DNA of 64,000 bases from Azohydromonas aeria (GCF_009760915.1 NZ_VIDQ01000001.1:296596-360595); one strand, 5' to 3'; shown: positions 1 to 9,761, numbered from the stretch's first letter. Notes: generated from the letters alone by a model not told the origin. Made by a program: numbers and translations.

Positions 1-1292
1 CTGTCGCGCCCGGCGCCGTCGCGGCCGCTCCACAGCGACACGCCCACCGCCTGGTCGTTGCGCGGGCTCCAGGCCAGGGTGGCGTTCACGCCGCTGACGC
101 TGCCCGGCACCAGCCGCTGCACCGAGGACAGCGCGTTGCCCCGGTACATCACCATCTCGGCGCTGACCGAGCCCTGGCTCAGCAGGGCGCCGACGCTGGT
201 GAGCTTGACGTCGCCGCCGCCCGGGTGGCCCAGCACCGTGCCGTCCTGCGTGTAGCCCTGGAGATAGATGTGGTGGCGGTAGGCCACGCCGGGCAGGCCG
301 GCGACGGTGTTGGCGCGCTCGGCGAACAGCCGCAGGCTGCGGCTGCCGCGCTGCAGGGCCCATTCCGCGCCGACCAGCTTCATGTTCTTGCCCGGCAGGT
401 AGTCGGCTTCGTCCTCGCCCGTGGTCTGCCCGTACACGGCCACCTGGTGGCCGCCGGCGAAGTTCCAGTGCCAGCGCGCGTCGAAGCCTGCCAGCTGGTT
501 GCCTGGCTCGTTGGCCGTGCCACCCTGATTGTCCTGGCCCAGCAAGCCATTCCACAGTGACCGCAAGCTCTGGTCGCGCCCCTTTCCGCCCCACTGCAGC
601 GTGCGCGAAGCGCCGAGCTGCAGCCAGGACAGAGGCTGAATCTGCAGCCGCATGCCGACGAGATAGGGGTGCGCCGGCTGACGGTGGCCCTGTAGGCCAC
701 CGAAGAAAACGTCTGCATTCCACGGCCCCAGCCAGGACAGCCACCGGGTTTCGAAGGGGTCATTGGACGTCTTGCGCCAGCCCACGGCCGGCACAGCCGG
801 CGCGGCGGCGTCCAGGATCAGGCTGCCGCTCCAGCCCGGCCCCCAATGCCGCCGCTGCACGGAGGCGTAGGCCTGGCCCGGGCCGAGCGGGATCGCGGCT
901 TCGGTGCCTTCGAGCGTCCATTCGCGCCGGGCCCCGGTGCTGCCGAGCACGCCCAGGCGCACGACTGCGCCATCACGCGATTCGCCGAAGGTATGCAGCA
1001 GGCGCAGCCCGCTGCCGCCGTTGCCGATGGGCGAGGCGATCAGCTGCGGCAGCCGCTGCAGCTTGTTGCCGCCGGCCAGCAGCAGGCCGTCGGGCGGGGT
1101 GGGCAGCGTCTCGGCGAAGCCGCCCTGTGGGTCGGCATCGCGCTCCAGGAGCTGTTGATGGCGTGCCAGGGCCTGGCCCAGCGACGGGCCGGCCTGCGCT
1201 GCCGGCAGCGCCGCGGCGCAGGCGAGCAGCGCCGCGGCGCGGCACAGGGCGGGAAACGCGGAAAGGGCGGGTGAGGCAGGCAAGCGGCTCAT
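1..1292 (-). CDS. Wzi-family capsule assembly / outer-membrane protein (3' end outside window)
   Basis: An uninterrupted minus-strand frame runs from an ATG at 1292 to the left edge, giving about 430 residues with no stop, so the C-terminus is missing. The first 35 or so residues form a signal peptide: a short basic start, a long Ala/Leu core and an AQA-type cleavage site. Residues around 140-240 carry a WGPGWSGSLIL-like stretch followed by Pro-rich strands, then a G-M-R-L-x-I-x-P-x-x-W-L-Q-L-G-x-S-R-T segment. Both are characteristic of the Wzi capsule-assembly family, an outer-membrane beta-barrel that binds surface polysaccharide. Many alternating aromatic strands fit a barrel. The family call is from motifs only. 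Whether the polysaccharide is capsule or exopolysaccharide cannot be told here because the neighbours lie outside the window. Confidence 0.75.
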   Translation of the reverse strand, partial: MSRLPASPALSAFPALCRAAALLACAAALPAAQAGPSLGQALARHQQLLERDADPQGGFAETLPTPPDGLLLAGGNKLQRLPQLIASPIGNGGSGLRLLHTFGESRDGAVVRLGVLGSTGARREWTLEGTEAAIPLGPGQAYASVQRRHWGPGWSGSLILDAAAPAVPAVGWRKTSNDPFETRWLSWLGPWNADVFFGGLQGHRQPAHPYLVGMRLQIQPLSWLQLGASRTLQWGGKGRDQSLRSLWNGLLGQDNQGGTANEPGNQLAGFDARWHWNFAGGHQVAVYGQTTGEDEADYLPGKNMKLVGAEWALQRGSRSLRLFAERANTVAGLPGVAYRHHIYLQGYTQDGTVLGHPGGGDVKLTSVGALLSQGSVSAEMVMYRGNALSSVQRLVPGSVSGVNATLAWSPRNDQAVGVSLWSGRDGAGRD

Positions 1293-1360
1293 CGGGCGTC
1301 GTGGAGTGTTCGGGCGCCAGGCTGCGCGCCAAGGGAGGGCGCGGCCGGTGCGTGGAAAAG

Positions 1361-1948
1361 TCAGGGCAGCAGCGGATCGATCCCGGCCTCGCGCAGCAGG
1401 CGGCAGGTGCGCATCAGCGGCAGGCCTACCAGCGCGGTGGGGTCGTCCGAGTCTATGCGCTCCAGCAGCGCCACCCCCAAGCTCTCGCTCTTGGCGCTGC
1501 CGGCGCAGTCGAAGGGCTCATCGAGCGTCAGGTAGCGCTCGATCTCGACCTCGGACAGGACGCGAAACGCCACCGTCACCGGCGCCAGCAGCGCGCGCTC
1601 GAAGCCGCTGTCGCGCCGCACCACCGCCACCGCCGTCTGGAACACCACCTGCTGCCCGCTCATGCGGCGCAGCTGTTGCGCCGCGCGTGCGAAGTCGCCG
1701 GGCTTGCCGATGGGCTGGCCGTGCAGGTCGGCCACCTGGTCCGAGCCGATCACGACCGCCTGCGGATGCCGCGCCGCCACCGCCTGCGCCTTGGCCAGCG
1801 CCAGGCGCAGCGCCAGCGCGGCCGGGGCCTCGCCGGGCAGCGGGGTTTCGTCGGTGTGCGGCGCCTGCACCGTGAACGGCAGGCGCAGCCGCTGCAGCAG
1901 CTCGTGCCGGTAGCGCGAGGTGGAGGCCAGGATCAGCGGCGGGTTCAT
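1361..1948 (-). CDS. maf: Maf/YceF-type nucleoside triphosphate pyrophosphatase (7-methyl-GTP)
   Basis: This 195-residue protein belongs to the Maf family of housecleaning pyrophosphatases. The YceF subgroup hydrolyses 7-methyl-GTP and related modified nucleotides in the cytoplasm. The N-terminal LILASTSRYR phosphate-binding motif, DETP, the GSDQV motif with its catalytic Asp, GKP and the C-terminal TLVGLPL-like block (here ALVGLPL) are all present in order. GSDQVA and CAGSAKSE match YceF rather than the dTTP/UTP-specific YhdE group. The ATG at 1948 was chosen because the ASTSRYR motif sits about eight residues in, as in the family. Upstream in-frame codons would add an unrelated extension running over the divergent yceD. 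The gene is divergent from yceD with 57 bases between the starts. Confidence 0.93.
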   Translation of the reverse strand: MNPPLILASTSRYRHELLQRLRLPFTVQAPHTDETPLPGEAPAALALRLALAKAQAVAARHPQAVVIGSDQVADLHGQPIGKPGDFARAAQQLRRMSGQQVVFQTAVAVVRRDSGFERALLAPVTVAFRVLSEVEIERYLTLDEPFDCAGSAKSESLGVALLERIDSDDPTALVGLPLMRTCRLLREAGIDPLLP

Positions 1949-2005
1949 CGCCGCATTGTCCCATCCGGCCCGGCAGGGTTGCGGGCGCTCTATACACTGC
2001 CCGCG

Positions 2006-2578
2006 ATGAAAGCACGCCCCTACGATCCCCTGCGCCTGGACCTGGAGAACTTCATCGCCGACGCCGCGACGCTGCGGGGCAGCTGGCCGCTGTCGGACTT
2101 CGAGCGGCTGCTCGACGGCTGGCCCGCCGATGCGCCGCCGCCCGCGGGCGAGGTGTGCTGGTCCGCCGTGGGCGAGCCGCGCAAGCCCCAGGCGCTGGAG
2201 CCCGAGCGCTGGCTGCACCTGGAGGCGGGCACGCAGGTCTGGCGCGAATGTCAGCGCTGCCTGCAGCCCGTGGCGCTGTCCCTGGCGCTGCAGCGCACGC
2301 TGCGCTTCGTGCACGGCGAGGACGAGGCTGCGCGGCTCGATGCCGACAGTGAGGACGACGTGCTCGCCCTGGAGCGCGCCTTCGACCTGCGCGCGCTGGT
2401 GGAGGACGAGCTGCTGCTGGCGCTGCCGCTGGTGCCGCGCCACGAGCAATGCCCGCAGCCGCTGACCGCGGCGCAGCAGCCCGATGCCGAAGAAGAGCCC
2501 GTGCGCGAGAACCCGTTTGCCGCGCTGGCGCGGCTGCGCCGCCGGCCCGAAGGTGGCAACGATGGCAGCGGCACTTGA
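2006..2578 (+). CDS. yceD: YceD family (DUF177) large-subunit rRNA accumulation protein
   Basis: This 190-residue acidic protein has the DUF177 organisation: an N-terminal PLRLDLENF segment, a central CQRCLQPV cysteine pair and a long acidic stretch, ending in NPFAALARLRR. In enterobacteria the product is needed for normal 23S rRNA accumulation, and the gene precedes rpmF as it does here. The start at 2006 gives the normal family N-terminus. A CTATACACT sequence at 1990-1998 resembles a -10 element just upstream, which would make the leader very short; I see no good -35. The gap of 260 bases to rpmF holds a separate strong promoter. Confidence 0.9.
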   Translation: MKARPYDPLRLDLENFIADAATLRGSWPLSDFERLLDGWPADAPPPAGEVCWSAVGEPRKPQALEPERWLHLEAGTQVWRECQRCLQPVALSLALQRTLRFVHGEDEAARLDADSEDDVLALERAFDLRALVEDELLLALPLVPRHEQCPQPLTAAQQPDAEEEPVRENPFAALARLRRRPEGGNDGSGT

Positions 2579-2604
2579 GATTGAGCGCGCGCAAAGCCCG
2601 GTCC

Positions 2605-2633
2605 TTGGGCTCGGCAGGCCCTGCTGCTATACT
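2605..2633 (+). promoter_or_regulatory. Sigma-70-type promoter for rpmF and the fatty-acid operon
   Basis: TTGGGC at 2605-2610 and TATACT at 2628-2633 are separated by 17 bases, a near-consensus housekeeping promoter. Transcription would start near 2640 and leave a GC-rich leader of about 200 bases before the rpmF start at 2839. The leader contains no open frame that I would call a gene. Confidence 0.65.
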
Positions 2634-2838
2634 CGCGGGCTTCGTTCAATGGCGCCTCACGGGTGCTGCCCGGTGGTTGGGCGGCGCCAGCAGTCCAGCA
2701 GCATTTGAGCAGCAGCACCGGCCGGTTCACGGCCCTAGAGCGTGCGTGACTTCCCAAGCGTGAGGCGTATTTCTGCACTCGGGTCCGGTGTTCCGGCCGG
2801 CGCAGGTTCCGCTCGGCAAGAGCGCAGGAGATTCCAAC

Positions 2839-3024
2839 ATGGCCGTTCAACAGAACAAGAAGTCCCCTTCCAAGCGTGGCATGCACCGCTCGCACAACGC
2901 CCTGAACCAGCCGGGCACCGCGGTCGAGCCCACCACGGGCGAAGTGCATCTGCGCCACCACATCAGCCCCAACGGCTTCTACCGCGGCCGCAAGGTGCTG
3001 GCCAGCAAGTCCGACGCCTCCTGA
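2839..3024 (+). CDS. rpmF: 50S ribosomal protein L32
   Basis: This 61-residue basic protein starts [20 protein letters not shown], the standard L32 N-terminus, and continues with the [11 protein letters not shown] motif near the C-terminus. It lacks the cysteine pairs found in zinc-binding L32 variants. The ATG at 2839 is preceded by CAGGAG at 2825-2830. A longer in-frame start at 2788 would add an unrelated extension and is rejected. The gene lies between yceD and plsX, the conserved betaproteobacterial and gammaproteobacterial order, and is followed by an intrinsic terminator-like hairpin that would separate most of its transcript from plsX. Confidence 0.97.
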   Translation: MAVQQNKKSPSKRGMHRSHNALNQPGTAVEPTTGEVHLRHHISPNGFYRGRKVLASKSDAS

Positions 3025-3037
3025 GCGTGAATTGAGG

Positions 3038-3062
3038 GCCGGCGCGGCCGGCTTCTCTTTTT
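3038..3062 (+). terminator. Intrinsic terminator after rpmF
   Basis: GCCGGC at 3038-3043 pairs with GCCGGC at 3047-3052 around a three-base loop and is followed by TTCTCTTTTT. It lies 14 bases after the rpmF stop. It is probably partial, since plsX-fab genes have no equally clear promoter of their own. Confidence 0.6.
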
Positions 3063-3203
3063 CCGTCGGCGGCGCGCACGGTTTTCTACCCGGCCGGTGC
3101 CGTTGGTGCCGCCGGGCCTTCGTTTGTGCGCCGGCATTGCGCTTGCCGCATCGGCGAAGCGCCGACTCCTTTCGCGCGCAGGCGCCGCTTGCTGGATCCT
3201 CTC

Positions 3204-4283
3204 GTGTCCCCTTCGTCTCACGCCGCACTGTCGCCGGTGCGCCTGGCCGTCGACTGCATGGGCGGCGACCATGGGCCCAGCGTCACGCTGCCCGCTTGCC
3301 AGGCCTTCCTGCGCAAGCACCCGCAAGCTGAACTGCTGCTCGTGGGCACCGAGCAGGCACTGGCCGCCGCGCGGGGCTGGGAGCGCTGCACGTTCGTGAC
3401 CGCCAGCGAAGTCGTCACCATGGACGACCCGGTGGAGGTGGCGCTGCGGCGCAAGAAGGATTCGTCCATGCGCGTGGCCATCTCGCTGCTCAAGGCTGCC
3501 GAGGGCGAGCGCGCGCGTGCCGATGCCTGCGTCAGTGCGGGCAACACCGGCGCGCTCATGGCCGTGGCGCGCTACGTGCTCAAGACGCTGCCGGGCATCG
3601 ACCGCCCGGCCATTGCCACCGTCATGCCCAACCGGCGCGACGGCTACACCACCATGCTCGACCTGGGTGCCAACGTGGACTGCACCGCCGAGCACCTGCT
3701 GCAGTTCGCCGTCATGGGCAGCGCGCTGGTGGCGGCGGTGGAGGGCAAGGAGGAGCCCACGGTGGGGCTGCTCAACATCGGCGAGGAGGCCATCAAGGGC
3801 AGCGACACCATCAAGCAGGCGGCGGAGTTGCTGCGCGAGGCTGCGGCCGCCGGGCAGCTCAACTTCCACGGCAACGTCGAGGGCAACGACATCTTCAAGG
3901 GCACCACCGACCTCATCGTCTGCGATGGTTTCGTGGGCAACGTGGTGCTGAAGGCGTCGGAGGGGCTGGCGGCGATGCTGGCGGAGTTCATCCGGCAAGA
4001 ATTCACGCGCAACGCGTTTTCGCGCATGGCGGCGGTGGTGGCGCTGCCGGTGCTGCGGCACTTCAAGGCGCGTCTGGACCACCGGCGCTACAACGGCGCG
4101 GCCCTGCTGGGACTGCGCGGGCTGGTGTTCAAGAGTCACGGCTCGGCCGACGCCTTCGCCTTCGAGAACGCCCTGGCGCGCGCGTATGATGCCGCCCGCA
4201 ACCGGCTGCTGGACCGGGTACACGACCGCATCCTGGGCACGCTGCAGCCGAGCGTGCCGGGCGCCGCGGTGCACGCTGCATGA
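3204..4283 (+). CDS. plsX: Phosphate acyltransferase PlsX
   Basis: PlsX converts acyl-ACP and inorganic phosphate to acyl-phosphate, the first step of phospholipid synthesis in the PlsX/Y route. The 359-residue frame carries the family signature [14 protein letters not shown] near the start, the central [10 protein letters not shown] block, and LGANVDC and [12 protein letters not shown] further on. No ATG lies at the right place. The GTG at 3204 is preferred because it puts the GGDHGP motif about 20 residues in and has a GGA at 3194-3196; a TTG at 3189 is a possible alternative. The stop overlaps the fabH ATG (ATGA at 4280-4283), so the two are probably translationally coupled. Confidence 0.93.
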   Translation: MSPSSHAALSPVRLAVDCMGGDHGPSVTLPACQAFLRKHPQAELLLVGTEQALAAARGWERCTFVTASEVVTMDDPVEVALRRKKDSSMRVAISLLKAAEGERARADACVSAGNTGALMAVARYVLKTLPGIDRPAIATVMPNRRDGYTTMLDLGANVDCTAEHLLQFAVMGSALVAAVEGKEEPTVGLLNIGEEAIKGSDTIKQAAELLREAAAAGQLNFHGNVEGNDIFKGTTDLIVCDGFVGNVVLKASEGLAAMLAEFIRQEFTRNAFSRMAAVVALPVLRHFKARLDHRRYNGAALLGLRGLVFKSHGSADAFAFENALARAYDAARNRLLDRVHDRILGTLQPSVPGAAVHAA

Positions 4284-5269
4284 CTTCCAACGCCCCCCGT
4301 TTTTCGCGCATCGCCGGCACCGGCAGCGTGCTGCCGCCGCGGCGGCTGAGCAACGACGACCTGGTGCGCCAGCTCGCCGCGCGCGGCATCGAGACCTCCG
4401 ACGCCTGGATCGTCGAGCGCACCGGCATCCGCGCGCGCCACTTCGTGGACGACGGCGTCAACGCCAGCGACCTGGCCGCGCAGGCCGCGCGCCAAGCCAT
4501 GGAAGCCGCCGGGGTGCAGCCAACGCAGATCGACCTCGTCATCGTCGCCACCTCGACGCCGGACATGGTGTTCCCGTCGGTGGCCTGCCTGGTGCAGCGC
4601 AAGCTCGGCATCCACAACGGCGCGGCCTTCGACGTGCAGGCCGTGTGCTCGGGCTTCGTCTACGGACTGTCGATCGCCGACGCCATGATCCGCGCCGGCA
4701 GCGCCACGCGCGCGCTGGTCATCGGCGCGGAGGTGTTCTCGCGCATTCTCGATTTCAACGACCGCACCACCTGCGTGCTGTTCGGCGACGGCGCCGGCGC
4801 CGTGGTGCTGGAGGCCGCCGACACGCCGGGCATCGTGGCCAGCGAGCTGCATGCCGACGGGCGCCACGCCGACATCCTGTGCACGCCCGGCACGGTCTCG
4901 GGCGGGCAGGTCGTCGGCAGCCCGCTGCTGACGATGGACGGGCAGGCGGTGTTCAAGCTGGCCGTGGGCGTGCTGGCCGACGTGGCGCACTCGGTGCTGG
5001 CCAAGGCCGGGCGCACGGAAGCCGACATCGACTGGCTCATCCCGCACCAAGCCAACATCCGCATCATGCAAAGCACGGCCAAGCGGCTGAAGCTTGCTGC
5101 CGACAAGGTCATCGTCACCGTCGACCAGCACGGCAACACCTCGGCGGCATCGGTGCCGCTGGCGCTGGACGCGGGCGTGCGCGACGGCCGCATCCGCCGC
5201 GGTGACACGCTCATGCTCGAAGGCGTGGGTGGGGGCTTCACCTGGGGCGCGGTGCTGGTCGACTTCTGA
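4280..5269 (+). CDS. fabH: 3-oxoacyl-ACP synthase III (beta-ketoacyl-ACP synthase III)
   Basis: FabH condenses acetyl-CoA with malonyl-ACP to start fatty-acid chains. The 329-residue protein has the complete catalytic triad: Cys123 in AVCSGFVYG, His256 in PHQANIRI and Asn286 in HGNTSAAS. The C-terminal [10 protein letters not shown] motif is present. Its length matches the family. The start overlaps the plsX stop by ATGA, and fabD follows after 75 bases. That gap contains no obvious promoter. Confidence 0.97.
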   Translation: MTSNAPRFSRIAGTGSVLPPRRLSNDDLVRQLAARGIETSDAWIVERTGIRARHFVDDGVNASDLAAQAARQAMEAAGVQPTQIDLVIVATSTPDMVFPSVACLVQRKLGIHNGAAFDVQAVCSGFVYGLSIADAMIRAGSATRALVIGAEVFSRILDFNDRTTCVLFGDGAGAVVLEAADTPGIVASELHADGRHADILCTPGTVSGGQVVGSPLLTMDGQAVFKLAVGVLADVAHSVLAKAGRTEADIDWLIPHQANIRIMQSTAKRLKLAADKVIVTVDQHGNTSAASVPLALDAGVRDGRIRRGDTLMLEGVGGGFTWGAVLVDF

Positions 5270-5344
5270 GCGGCCTTCCGCTTCCGACGCGAGCCGCAGC
5301 CGCTATTCCTCCTCTTCGCAATCACTCTTCATTCGTTCACCGCG

Positions 5345-6283
5345 ATGACTTCGTTTGCATTCGTGTTCCCGGGCCAGGGCTCGCAGGCCGTGGGCATGCT
5401 CGACGCTTGGGGTGATCACCCCGCCGTGCGCAGCACGCTGGAAGAGGCCTCGCAGGCGCTGGGCGAGGACGTGGCGCGCCTGATCCACGAGGGTCCCAAG
5501 GCGCAGCTCGACCTCACCACCAACACCCAGCCCGTCATGCTCACCGCGGGCATTGCCTGCTGGCGTGCCTGGCTGGCCGAGGGCGGCGCGCAGCCGCAGG
5601 CGCTGGCCGGGCATTCGCTGGGCGAGTACACCGCGCTGGTGGCCGCCGGAGCGCTGACGCTGGACGAGGCGCTGCCGCTGGTGCGGCTGCGCGCGCAGGC
5701 CATGCAGGAAGCCGTGCCCGTGGGCATGGGCGCCATGGCCGCGATCCTGGGCCTGGACGCGCAGGCCGTGCGCGAAGGCTGCACCGAGGCCGCCGCGGCC
5801 AGCGGCGAGGTGGTCGAGGCGGTGAACTTCAACGACCCGAAGCAGACCGTCATCGCCGGCAGCAAGGCCGGCGTCGAGAAGGGTTGCGAGGTCCTCAAGG
5901 CACGCGGCGCCAAGCGCGCGCTGCCGCTGCCGGTGTCGGCGCCGTTCCACTCCAGCCTGATGAAGCCCGCCGCCGAGCGGCTGCGCGAGAAGCTGGCCAC
6001 GGTGGCGCTGCAGGTGCCCGCCATCGCGGTGGTCAACAACATCGACGTGGCCGCGCCGGTGGAGCCCGAAGCCATCCGCGACGCGCTCTACCGCCAGGCC
6101 TTCGGCCCGGTGCGCTGGGTGGAGGTGGTGCAGGCGATGAAGGCGCGCGGCATCACGCACGTGGTCGAGTGCGGCCCGGGCAAGGTGCTCGCGGGCATGG
6201 TCAAGCGCATCGACGCCGAGTTGCAGGGCGCGGCGCTGTTCGATCCGGCCACGCTGGCCGAAGTCAAGGGGATGCTGGCATGA
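5345..6283 (+). CDS. fabD: Malonyl-CoA:ACP transacylase
   Basis: FabD loads malonyl groups from CoA onto ACP for chain elongation. The 312-residue protein begins with the FVFPGQGSQ motif. It has the nucleophile Ser91 in GHSLGEYTA and the partner His202 in PFHSSLM, as in E. coli FabD. Arg in the RAQAMQEA helix, which binds the malonyl carboxylate, is also present. The stop overlaps the fabG ATG at 6280 (ATGA). Confidence 0.97.
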   Translation: MTSFAFVFPGQGSQAVGMLDAWGDHPAVRSTLEEASQALGEDVARLIHEGPKAQLDLTTNTQPVMLTAGIACWRAWLAEGGAQPQALAGHSLGEYTALVAAGALTLDEALPLVRLRAQAMQEAVPVGMGAMAAILGLDAQAVREGCTEAAAASGEVVEAVNFNDPKQTVIAGSKAGVEKGCEVLKARGAKRALPLPVSAPFHSSLMKPAAERLREKLATVALQVPAIAVVNNIDVAAPVEPEAIRDALYRQAFGPVRWVEVVQAMKARGITHVVECGPGKVLAGMVKRIDAELQGAALFDPATLAEVKGMLA

Positions 6284-7029
6284 GCGCACCGTCGCTGAAT
6301 GAACAGCTCGCGCTCGTCACGGGCGCCTCGCGCGGCATCGGCCGCGCCATCGCGCTGGCGCTGGCGCAGTCGGGCATGAAGGTGGTGGGCACCGCCACCA
6401 CCGAGGCCGGCGCGCAGTCCATCGCCGAGGCCCTGGCCGGCTTTGCCGGCTGCAGCGCCATCGCGCTGGACGTCAACGACGCCGCCGGCGTGGACGCCGC
6501 CGTCGAGGCCCTGGTCAAGGCCCATGGCGGGCTGCACGTGCTGGTCAACAACGCCGGCATCACGCGCGACCAGCTGGCCATGCGCATGAAGGACGCCGAC
6601 TGGGACGCGGTGCTCGACACCAACCTCAAGGCCGTGTTCCGGCTGAGCCGCGCCGTGATGCGGCCGATGATGAAGCAGCGCTACGGGCGCATCGTGAACA
6701 TCACTTCCGTGGTGGGCGCCTCGGGCAACCCGGGCCAGGCCAACTACGCCGCGGCCAAGGCCGGCGTGGCGGGCATGACGCGCGCGCTGGCGCGCGAGCT
6801 CGGCAGCCGCGGCGTGACCGTGAACTGCGTGGCCCCGGGCTTCATTGCCACCGACATGACCGAGGTGCTGCCCGAGGCGCAGAAGGCCGCGCTGCTGCAG
6901 CAGATCCCGCTGGGGCGGCTGGGGCAGCCGCAGGAAATCGCCGATGCCGTGCGTTTCCTGGCCTCGCCGCAGGCCGGCTACATCACCGGTACCGAGCTGC
7001 ACGTCAACGGCGGCATGTTCATGCACTGA
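6280..7029 (+). CDS. fabG: 3-oxoacyl-ACP reductase
   Basis: This NADPH-dependent short-chain dehydrogenase reduces 3-oxoacyl-ACP in the elongation cycle. The 249-residue sequence has the TGASRGIG cofactor loop, NNAGIT, Ser143 in NITSVVG, Tyr156 and Lys160 in YAAAKAG, and the VAPGFIATDMT segment typical of true FabG rather than a generic SDR. The ATG at 6280 overlaps the fabD stop. Longer upstream starts would run inside fabD. Confidence 0.96.
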   Translation: MSAPSLNEQLALVTGASRGIGRAIALALAQSGMKVVGTATTEAGAQSIAEALAGFAGCSAIALDVNDAAGVDAAVEALVKAHGGLHVLVNNAGITRDQLAMRMKDADWDAVLDTNLKAVFRLSRAVMRPMMKQRYGRIVNITSVVGASGNPGQANYAAAKAGVAGMTRALARELGSRGVTVNCVAPGFIATDMTEVLPEAQKAALLQQIPLGRLGQPQEIADAVRFLASPQAGYITGTELHVNGGMFMH

Positions 7030-7041
7030 ATAGCACCGAGT

Positions 7042-7371
<330 letters not shown>

Positions 7372-7378
7372 AGCAAGC

Positions 7379-8623
7379 ATGAGCCGACGTCGCGTCGTCA
7401 TCACCGGGCTGGGGTTGATCAGCCCGGTCGGCAATACGGTGGCTGAGGGCTGGGCCAACCTGGTTGCCGGCCGCTCGGGCATCGACCACATCACGAAGTT
7501 CGACGCGTCGGCGCTGGCTTGCCGTTTCGCCGGCGAAGTGCGCGGCTTCAATGTGGAGGAGTACATCCCCGGCAAGGAAGCGCGCCACATGGACACCTTC
7601 ATCCATTACGGGATGGCGGCGTCGATCCAGGCCGTGAAGGACGCCGGACTGCCTTCCGGCGCCGAGCTCAGCGAAGAGGGCGCCGAGCGCATTGGCGTGA
7701 TCGTGGGCTCGGGCATCGGCGGCCTGCCGCTGATCGAGGACACGTACCAGGAGTACAGCAGCCGCGGCCCGCGGCGCATCTCCCCGTTCTTCGTGCCGGC
7801 CTCGATCATCAACATGATTTCCGGGCACGTGTCGATCCGCTTCGGCTTCACGGGCCCGAACCTGTCCATCGTCACCGCGTGCACCACCGGGCTGCACTGC
7901 ATCGGCGAAGCCGCGCGGCTGATCCAGCACGGCGATGCCGACGTGATGGTGGCCGGCGGCGCCGAGAGCACCATTTCGCCGCTGGGCGTAGGCGGCTTCG
8001 CCGCGGCACGTGCGCTGTCCACCCGCAACGACGACCCCAAGACGGCTTCGCGCCCCTGGGACAAGGACCGCGATGGCTTCGTGCTGGGCGAGGGCGCGGG
8101 CGTGCTGGTGCTCGAGGAGTACGAGCATGCGAAGAAGCGCGGCGCGAGGATCTATGCCGAGTTCGCGGGCTTCGGCATGGGCGCCGACGCGTTCCACATG
8201 ACGGCACCCAACGTCGACGGGCCCAAGCGCTCGATGCGCGCGGCGCTGCGCGACGCCGGCATCAACGCCGACGAGGTGCACTACCTCAACGCGCACGGCA
8301 CCTCGACGCCGCTGGGCGACCAGAACGAAACCAACGCCATCAAGCTGGCCTTCGGTGACCATGCCAAGCGGCTGGTTGTGAACTCGACCAAGTCCATGAC
8401 CGGCCACCTGCTGGGCGGCGCGGGCGGGCTGGAGTCGGTGTTCACGGTGCTGGCGCTGCACCACCAGGTGTCGCCGCCGACCATCAACATCTTCAACCAG
8501 GATCCGGAATGCGACCTGGACTACTGCGCCAACGAGGCGCGGGAGATGAAGATCGACGTGGCGGTGAAGAACAACTTCGGCTTCGGCGGCACCAACGGCA
8601 CGCTGGTGTTCCGCAAGGCTTGA
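7379..8623 (+). CDS. fabF: 3-oxoacyl-ACP synthase II
   Basis: FabF elongates acyl-ACP with malonyl-ACP and is the main condensing enzyme of the cycle. The 414-residue protein has the Cys-His-His triad of KAS II: Cys168 in TACTTG, His306 in [11 protein letters not shown] and His343 in [10 protein letters not shown]. The C-terminal [10 protein letters not shown] block is intact. It closes the plsX-fabHDG-acpP-fabF run. The next gene starts 36 bases later, but a terminator-like hairpin lies inside that gene's first codons. Confidence 0.97.
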   Translation: MSRRRVVITGLGLISPVGNTVAEGWANLVAGRSGIDHITKFDASALACRFAGEVRGFNVEEYIPGKEARHMDTFIHYGMAASIQAVKDAGLPSGAELSEEGAERIGVIVGSGIGGLPLIEDTYQEYSSRGPRRISPFFVPASIINMISGHVSIRFGFTGPNLSIVTACTTGLHCIGEAARLIQHGDADVMVAGGAESTISPLGVGGFAAARALSTRNDDPKTASRPWDKDRDGFVLGEGAGVLVLEEYEHAKKRGARIYAEFAGFGMGADAFHMTAPNVDGPKRSMRAALRDAGINADEVHYLNAHGTSTPLGDQNETNAIKLAFGDHAKRLVVNSTKSMTGHLLGGAGGLESVFTVLALHHQVSPPTINIFNQDPECDLDYCANEAREMKIDVAVKNNFGFGGTNGTLVFRKA

Positions 8624-8659
8624 AGCCCCTGGCACGCCGAAGCTCTGTCCGCTGCCTGC

Positions 8660-9145
8660 ATGCGCACGGCCCCGGCCGTTCACCTGACCCTGGAGGCCGA
8701 CACGCCCTGGCGTGTCGGCCTTTGCCTTTTGGGCGCCGCGGCGGCGGCCGTGCCGGTGCTGGGCCTGGCGCTGCGGCTGGAGCTGGCGCCGGCCTGGGCC
8801 TTCGGCGCGGCCGCGGCGGCAGCGCTGGCCGGCGGCGCCTGGCCGTGGCGGCGGCGCGCGCCGCAGGCCGCGGCGCTGGCCTGGGATGGCGCGCAGTGGC
8901 AGTTGTGGCTGCGCGGCCAGGCGCGGCCGTGCGCCGGCCGGGCGCAGCTGATGATCGACCTGGGCCCGTGGCTGCTGCTGCGCCTGTGCCCGACGCCGTC
9001 CGGTGCGCCGCGCGCGGCGCGAGGGCATTGGCTGGCGCTGTCGCGTTCGCGCCACGCCGCGCACTGGCACGCGCTGCGCTGCGCGCTGCATGCACGACCC
9101 CCGGCCGCGGAGGGCGCCGCCACCGGCGCGCCGCGGCAAGGATGA
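8660..9145 (+). CDS. Small membrane protein, possibly YgfX-like (unassigned)
   Basis: I do not firmly recognise this 161-residue protein. Residues about 18-36 and 38-54 are two hydrophobic Ala/Leu/Gly segments separated by a short turn, followed by WPWRRR. The remaining C-terminal half is soluble and rich in Trp, Arg and His, ending in an HWLALSRSRHAAHWHALR stretch. That layout (two helices, then a small beta-rich domain with a terminal Arg/Leu motif) resembles the YgfX/CptA family, but I cannot confirm homology. It sits between fabF and rpoE, where several Burkholderiales carry a small unannotated gene. An odd feature is the 12-bp hairpin with a T-rich tail at 8695-8730, inside codons 12-24. 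Confidence 0.6.
   Translation: MRTAPAVHLTLEADTPWRVGLCLLGAAAAAVPVLGLALRLELAPAWAFGAAAAAALAGGAWPWRRRAPQAAALAWDGAQWQLWLRGQARPCAGRAQLMIDLGPWLLLRLCPTPSGAPRAARGHWLALSRSRHAAHWHALRCALHARPPAAEGAATGAPRQG
8695..8730 (+). terminator. Terminator-like hairpin inside the post-fabF gene
   Basis: GGCCGACACGCC at 8695-8706 pairs perfectly with GGCGTGTCGGCC at 8709-8720 with a two-base loop (CT) and is followed by TTTGCCTTTT. This is the form of a rho-independent terminator and is placed to end the fab operon transcript, yet it lies within the open frame starting at 8660. Either it acts as an attenuator of the downstream gene, or that gene starts further down than assigned. Confidence 0.6.
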
Positions 9146-9152
9146 AGCCGCG

Positions 9153-9761
9153 ATGAGTGCCGAGGCCGACGCCGTGTTGGTGGAGCGCGTCAAGCGCGGG
9201 GACCAGCGCGCCTTCGAGCTGCTGGTGATCAAGTACCAGCGCCGCGTGGAGCGGCTCATCGCGCGCATGGTGCGCGACGTGGACTTGGTGGCCGACATCG
9301 CGCAGGAAACCTTCATCCGCGCCTACCGCGCGCTGCCGCAGTTCCGCGGTGAGAGCGCCTTCTACACCTGGCTCTACCGCATCGCGGTCAACACCGCCAA
9401 GAAGGCGCTGGTGGACCTCAAGCGCGACCCGCTGGTGCCCGAAGCGGCATATGTCACGCATGGCGAGGACGGCGAGGAAACTTCCCGGGTGGAAAACGAA
9501 CTAAGCGACGGCGAAACCCCCGAGGCAGTGCTGGCCAGCAAGGAAGTGGCCGCCACCGTCAATGCCGCCATCGATGCCCTGTCGGAAGATTTGCGTCAGG
9601 CCATCACGCTGCGCGAAATCGAGGGATTGAGCTACGAAGAGATCGCTGAAGTGATGAACTGTCCCATCGGCACCGTGCGCTCGCGCATCTTCCGCGCGCG
9701 CGAGGCCATCGCGCAGCGCCTGCGCCCGTTGCTGGGCACGCGCGGCGACGAGCGCTGGTAG
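9153..9761 (+). CDS. rpoE: RNA polymerase sigma factor RpoE (AlgU-like)
   Basis: This ECF sigma factor of 202 residues controls the envelope-stress response. Region 2 contains DLVADIAQETFIRAYRAL and the FYTWLYRIAVNTAKK DNA-melting segment. Region 4 has SYEEIAEVMNCPIGTVRSRIFRARE, the usual ECF helix-turn-helix. It is followed by rseA, rseB and mucD, the standard sigma-E locus. The ATG at 9153 gives the family N-terminus (MSAEADAVLVERVKRGD); starts further upstream would run back into the preceding gene. AAGGATGAAG just upstream can act as ribosome site. Confidence 0.96.
   Translation: MSAEADAVLVERVKRGDQRAFELLVIKYQRRVERLIARMVRDVDLVADIAQETFIRAYRALPQFRGESAFYTWLYRIAVNTAKKALVDLKRDPLVPEAAYVTHGEDGEETSRVENELSDGETPEAVLASKEVAATVNAAIDALSEDLRQAITLREIEGLSYEEIAEVMNCPIGTVRSRIFRAREAIAQRLRPLLGTRGDERW

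Noticed and set aside
557..2005. Plus-strand frame continuing upstream of yceD
   Set aside because: The part before 2006 is opposite the Wzi-like and maf genes and has an Arg/Ala-rich composition; only the portion from 2006 is YceD.
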